From the NCBI GenBank assembly GCA_016926805.1, contig JAFGNV010000133.1, positions 1-34,989 of the forward strand: a DNA stretch of 34,989 bases, in the 5' to 3' direction. Under the pieces are notes generated by a model. It was given only the letters and a program-made list of their open reading frames with translations, was not told the origin of the DNA and did no database searches. Position numbers and translations under genes: made by a program. How positions within the stretch are numbered: position 1 is the first letter of the stretch; each line of letters starts with the position of its first letter. Below are positions 32,957-34,989 of this stretch, piece by piece. This DNA comes from Anaerolineae bacterium. Its GTDB lineage: Bacteria; Chloroflexota; Anaerolineae; 4572-78; J111.

Positions 32957-34732
32957 TTATCTGAGCTTAATATGTAACTCGCGCAGTTGCTGTTCAGTTG
33001 CTTCGGTTGGGGTACCAGCCATCAAATCCAGGGCGGCTTGGCTCTTGGGAAAGGCGATAATTTCGCGAATGTTCGGTTCCCCGGCCATAACCATCACCAG
33101 ACGATCCAATCCGGAAGCGATTCCACCGTGGGGTGGGGTGCCGTATTCAAATGCTTCCAGCATGTGGCCAAACTGCTCCCTGGCTTTTTCTATGTCTAGC
33201 CCAATCAAACCAAAGACTTTTTCCTGTAAATCTCGCTGGTGAATCCTGATACTACCTCCGGCGACTTCGTTGCCGTTGAGGACCAAGTCGTACTGTTTGC
33301 CGCGAGCCTGGCCAGGGTTGATGTCCAGGAGGGGAATGTCCTCGTCCATCGGAGCGGTAAACAGGTGATGGCTGGGATCCCAACGATTTTCTTCTTCGTT
33401 CCATATCAAAAACGGGAAGTCGATGACCCAACAAAAGGCCAGCACGTTGTCATTGCGCAGGCCAAGGCGGTCACCGATTTCTAGCCGCAAACGTCCCAGC
33501 GCCTCGTTAGCTATGGCAAACGTATCCGCGACAAAGAGCAACAGGTCGCCCGGTTCACCCTCGAGCTGTTTGATAATGGCCGACACTTCATCGGTCGAGA
33601 GGAATTTGGCAAAAGAGGAGCGCCCCACAACGGCCTCGCCTTTTTCATTCTGGTCCACCACCAGCCAGGCCAGTCCTTTGGCTCCAAAGTCTTTGATAAA
33701 TTCGGCCAGATCGTCCAGGTCTTTGCGGCTGTAGTGTCCTAACCCCTTGGCGTTAAACCCCTTGACAATCCCGCCGGAGGCTATGGTATCGCTGAAGACC
33801 TTGAAATGGCTCTGCGCCACCATCGGGCCGATGTCGGAGAGCTCCAGGCCAAAACGAATATCGGGGTTGTCCCGGCCAAAACGAGCCATCGCTTCCTGAT
33901 ATGTCAGGCGGGGTAAAGGTTTGTGCAGTAACGGCAGGTTGGTGGTGTTTTCCACGACGCTAATCATCAGTCGTTCGATTACATCCATCACATCCTCACG
34001 GTCGACAAAGCTCATTTCCAGGTCGAGTTGGCTGAATTCGGGCTGGCGGTCGCCGCGCTGGTCTTCGTCACGGAAGCAGCGGGCAATCTGGAAATAGCGG
34101 TCGTACCCGGCGATCATGAGCAGTTGTTTGAGCTGCTGGGGACTTTGCGGCAGCGCGTAGAATTTGCCGGGATGTACCCGGCTGGGCACCAGGTAATCGC
34201 GGGCGCCTTCCGGCGTGGTTTTGAACAGGATAGGCGTTTCAACTTCAATGAAATCCTCATCGGCCAGGAAGTTGCGGATATGACGTACCACATTGTGCCG
34301 CAGCAGGAGATTGCGTTGCATCCGCTCGCGGCGCAAGTCGAGATAGCGGTAGCGCAGGCGAATTTTTTCATCTACCGGCGATTCTTTATTGATGTCAAAG
34401 GGTGGGGTGTTGGCCTCGTTGAGAATTCTCAATTCTTTCCCTTCAACCTCGATTTCGCCGGTGGCCAGCTTGGGATTGGCCTGACCTGCCGGGCGATGCC
34501 GCACCCGGCCCTTTACCTGGATGACGTACTCGTTGCGTAGAGCATGGGCCGCGTCGTGCATTTCGGCGCTGCTGGTGGGGTCAAAAACAACCTGGGTGAG
34601 ACCCCAACGATCGCGCAGGTCGATAAAGATCAGACCGCCGTGGTCCCGCCGCCGGTGGACCCAGCCGGACAGGGTGACCTCCTGTCCTTCGTGTTCGGCC
34701 CGGAGTTGGCCGCAGGTGTGTGTTCTATACAT
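32957..34732 (-). CDS. aspS: Aspartyl-tRNA synthetase, bacterial type
   Basis: 591-residue class II synthetase with the bacterial layout: anticodon-binding OB fold (about 1-105), catalytic core, and the GAD insertion (about 290-410). Motif 2 is [29 protein letters not shown]; motif 3 [15 protein letters not shown]. The anticodon domain has [19 protein letters not shown] with His31, and RPAGQANP, as in non-discriminating enzymes. The start ATG 34732 follows AGAAGAG; an in-frame ATG-like start seven codons earlier is less likely. It is first in an operon with four polysaccharide genes. The leader holds a weak GGGG/CCCC hairpin followed by TAATTTTTG, which might partly terminate. Confidence 0.95.
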   Translation of the reverse strand: MYRTHTCGQLRAEHEGQEVTLSGWVHRRRDHGGLIFIDLRDRWGLTQVVFDPTSSAEMHDAAHALRNEYVIQVKGRVRHRPAGQANPKLATGEIEVEGKELRILNEANTPPFDINKESPVDEKIRLRYRYLDLRRERMQRNLLLRHNVVRHIRNFLADEDFIEVETPILFKTTPEGARDYLVPSRVHPGKFYALPQSPQQLKQLLMIAGYDRYFQIARCFRDEDQRGDRQPEFSQLDLEMSFVDREDVMDVIERLMISVVENTTNLPLLHKPLPRLTYQEAMARFGRDNPDIRFGLELSDIGPMVAQSHFKVFSDTIASGGIVKGFNAKGLGHYSRKDLDDLAEFIKDFGAKGLAWLVVDQNEKGEAVVGRSSFAKFLSTDEVSAIIKQLEGEPGDLLLFVADTFAIANEALGRLRLEIGDRLGLRNDNVLAFCWVIDFPFLIWNEEENRWDPSHHLFTAPMDEDIPLLDINPGQARGKQYDLVLNGNEVAGGSIRIHQRDLQEKVFGLIGLDIEKAREQFGHMLEAFEYGTPPHGGIASGLDRLVMVMAGEPNIREIIAFPKSQAALDLMAGTPTEATEQQLRELHIKLR

Positions 34733-34812
34733 AATGTCTCTTCTCTTGGTCAAAAATTAGGGGAGGCCACGTGACGCAACCACCCCCATGTGATTTCGCA
34801 GATTGAGGGTCG

Positions 34813-34841
34813 ATTTTAGCACAAATCAAAGAAATTGGGAA
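34813..34841 (-). promoter_or_regulatory. Candidate promoter of the aspS operon
   Basis: On the minus strand TTCCCA (34841-34836) and TAAAAT (34818-34813) are 17 nt apart. The match is moderate. Transcription would start near 34806, giving a leader of about 75 nt. Confidence 0.4.
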
Positions 34842-34849
34842 AGAGGCGG

Positions 34850-34878
34850 TTGACGTTTGTCTTTTAGGGGAGTAGAAT
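34850..34878 (+). promoter_or_regulatory. Sigma-70-type promoter pointing out of the window
   Basis: TTGACG (34850-34855) and TAGAAT (34873-34878) are exactly 17 nt apart on the plus strand. It diverges from aspS and would drive a gene beginning beyond 34989; the GGTTACG repeats lie in its transcribed leader. Confidence 0.6.
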
Positions 34879-34924
34879 TTCTATTGTCTTAACTGTGTTA
34901 ATGAGGGTAAGACTCGAAAAAAAC

Positions 34925-34981
34925 GGTTACGAAGCGGTTACGAACTGGTTACGCTCAAGCGTAATCGGGTTACGCTTGAGC
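34925..34981 (+). repeat. GGTTACG iterons and a perfect inverted repeat
   Basis: GGTTACG occurs at 34925, 34936, 34947 and 34968, with steps of 11, 11 and 21 bp, i.e. one, one and two DNA turns. The last copy falls in a perfect 12-bp inverted repeat GCTCAAGCGTAA / TTACGCTTGAGC (34953-34964, 34970-34981) with a 5-nt centre. The gene it serves is outside the window. Confidence 0.6.
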
Positions 34982-34989
34982 AGGTTGAG

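Noticed and set aside
34740..34800. T-box leader of aspS
   Set aside because: No T-box sequence or specifier loop was found; only a weak GC hairpin is present.
34925..34981. CRISPR array or plasmid-type replication origin
   Set aside because: The repeat unit is 7 bp with 4-14 bp gaps, too short for CRISPR, and no rep gene or DnaA boxes were seen.

Overview
The window reads as a chromosomal segment of a member of the Chloroflexota, probably an uncultured Anaerolineae- or Caldilineae-like bacterium. The main clue is the three-gene set at 291-2316 (MSMEG_4193-type phosphatase, DUF3090, SCO1664 family), known essentially from Actinobacteria and Chloroflexi, here without a mycothiol gene beside it. 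Also consistent are large GT39 proteins with a C-terminal beta domain, LysM-DUF4015 proteins, a bacterial PHAX-domain protein and frequent GTG/TTG starts. No transposase, integrase, CRISPR array, phage gene or rRNA was seen. The assignment is inference; no search was run.

Layout. 1-290: upstream region with a clear promoter. 291-2316 (+): the phosphatase / Zn-ribbon / kinase-like trio. 2321-6108 (-): three membrane proteins resembling proton-pumping subunits of complex I or Mrp antiporters, with altered key residues. 6206-11326 (-): SGNH hydrolase, GT39 glycosyltransferase and DegT aminotransferase, a cell-surface glycan group. 11380-12832: folK (+) facing folP (-). 12845-14212 (-): a LuxR-type DNA-binding domain fused through one membrane helix to a six-repeat Kelch propeller. 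14317-15666 (-): DUF4332 and HAD hydrolase. 15775-17120 (-): a HypE-like AIR synthase gene behind a long leader with an 18-codon ORF, two mutually exclusive hairpins and an intrinsic terminator. 17141-20310 (-): a metallo-beta-lactamase-fold protein lacking metal ligands, and a LysM-glycoside hydrolase. 20516-21295 (-): slipin. 21541-23461 (-): a lipoprotein-like or anchored protein, a patatin, tRNA-Leu(UAG), and a 5' half-tRNA remnant. 23526-24227 (-): PHAX-domain protein. 24343-27584 (-): a second GT39 with a membrane partner. 27682-28704 (-): ornithine cyclodeaminase family. 28815-34732 (-): aspS followed by UDP-glucuronate decarboxylase, O-antigen ligase, GtrA and GT4. 34733-34989: divergent promoter region with GGTTACG iterons and a perfect inverted repeat leading out of the window.

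How the genes fit together. Much of the window serves envelope polysaccharide and glycoprotein synthesis: nucleotide sugar supply (UXS, DegT), lipid-linked sugar transfer (two GT39 proteins, GT4, GtrA), polymer ligation or polymerisation (Wzy_C), decoration (SGNH) and wall binding (LysM-GH). Housekeeping genes (folK, folP, aspS, tRNA-Leu) are interleaved. The strongest candidates for something undescribed are the RNA leader at 16907-17120, the altered complex I-like trio, the PHAX-domain protein, and the membrane-tethered Kelch transcription factor. All promoters, starts and alignments were read by eye.
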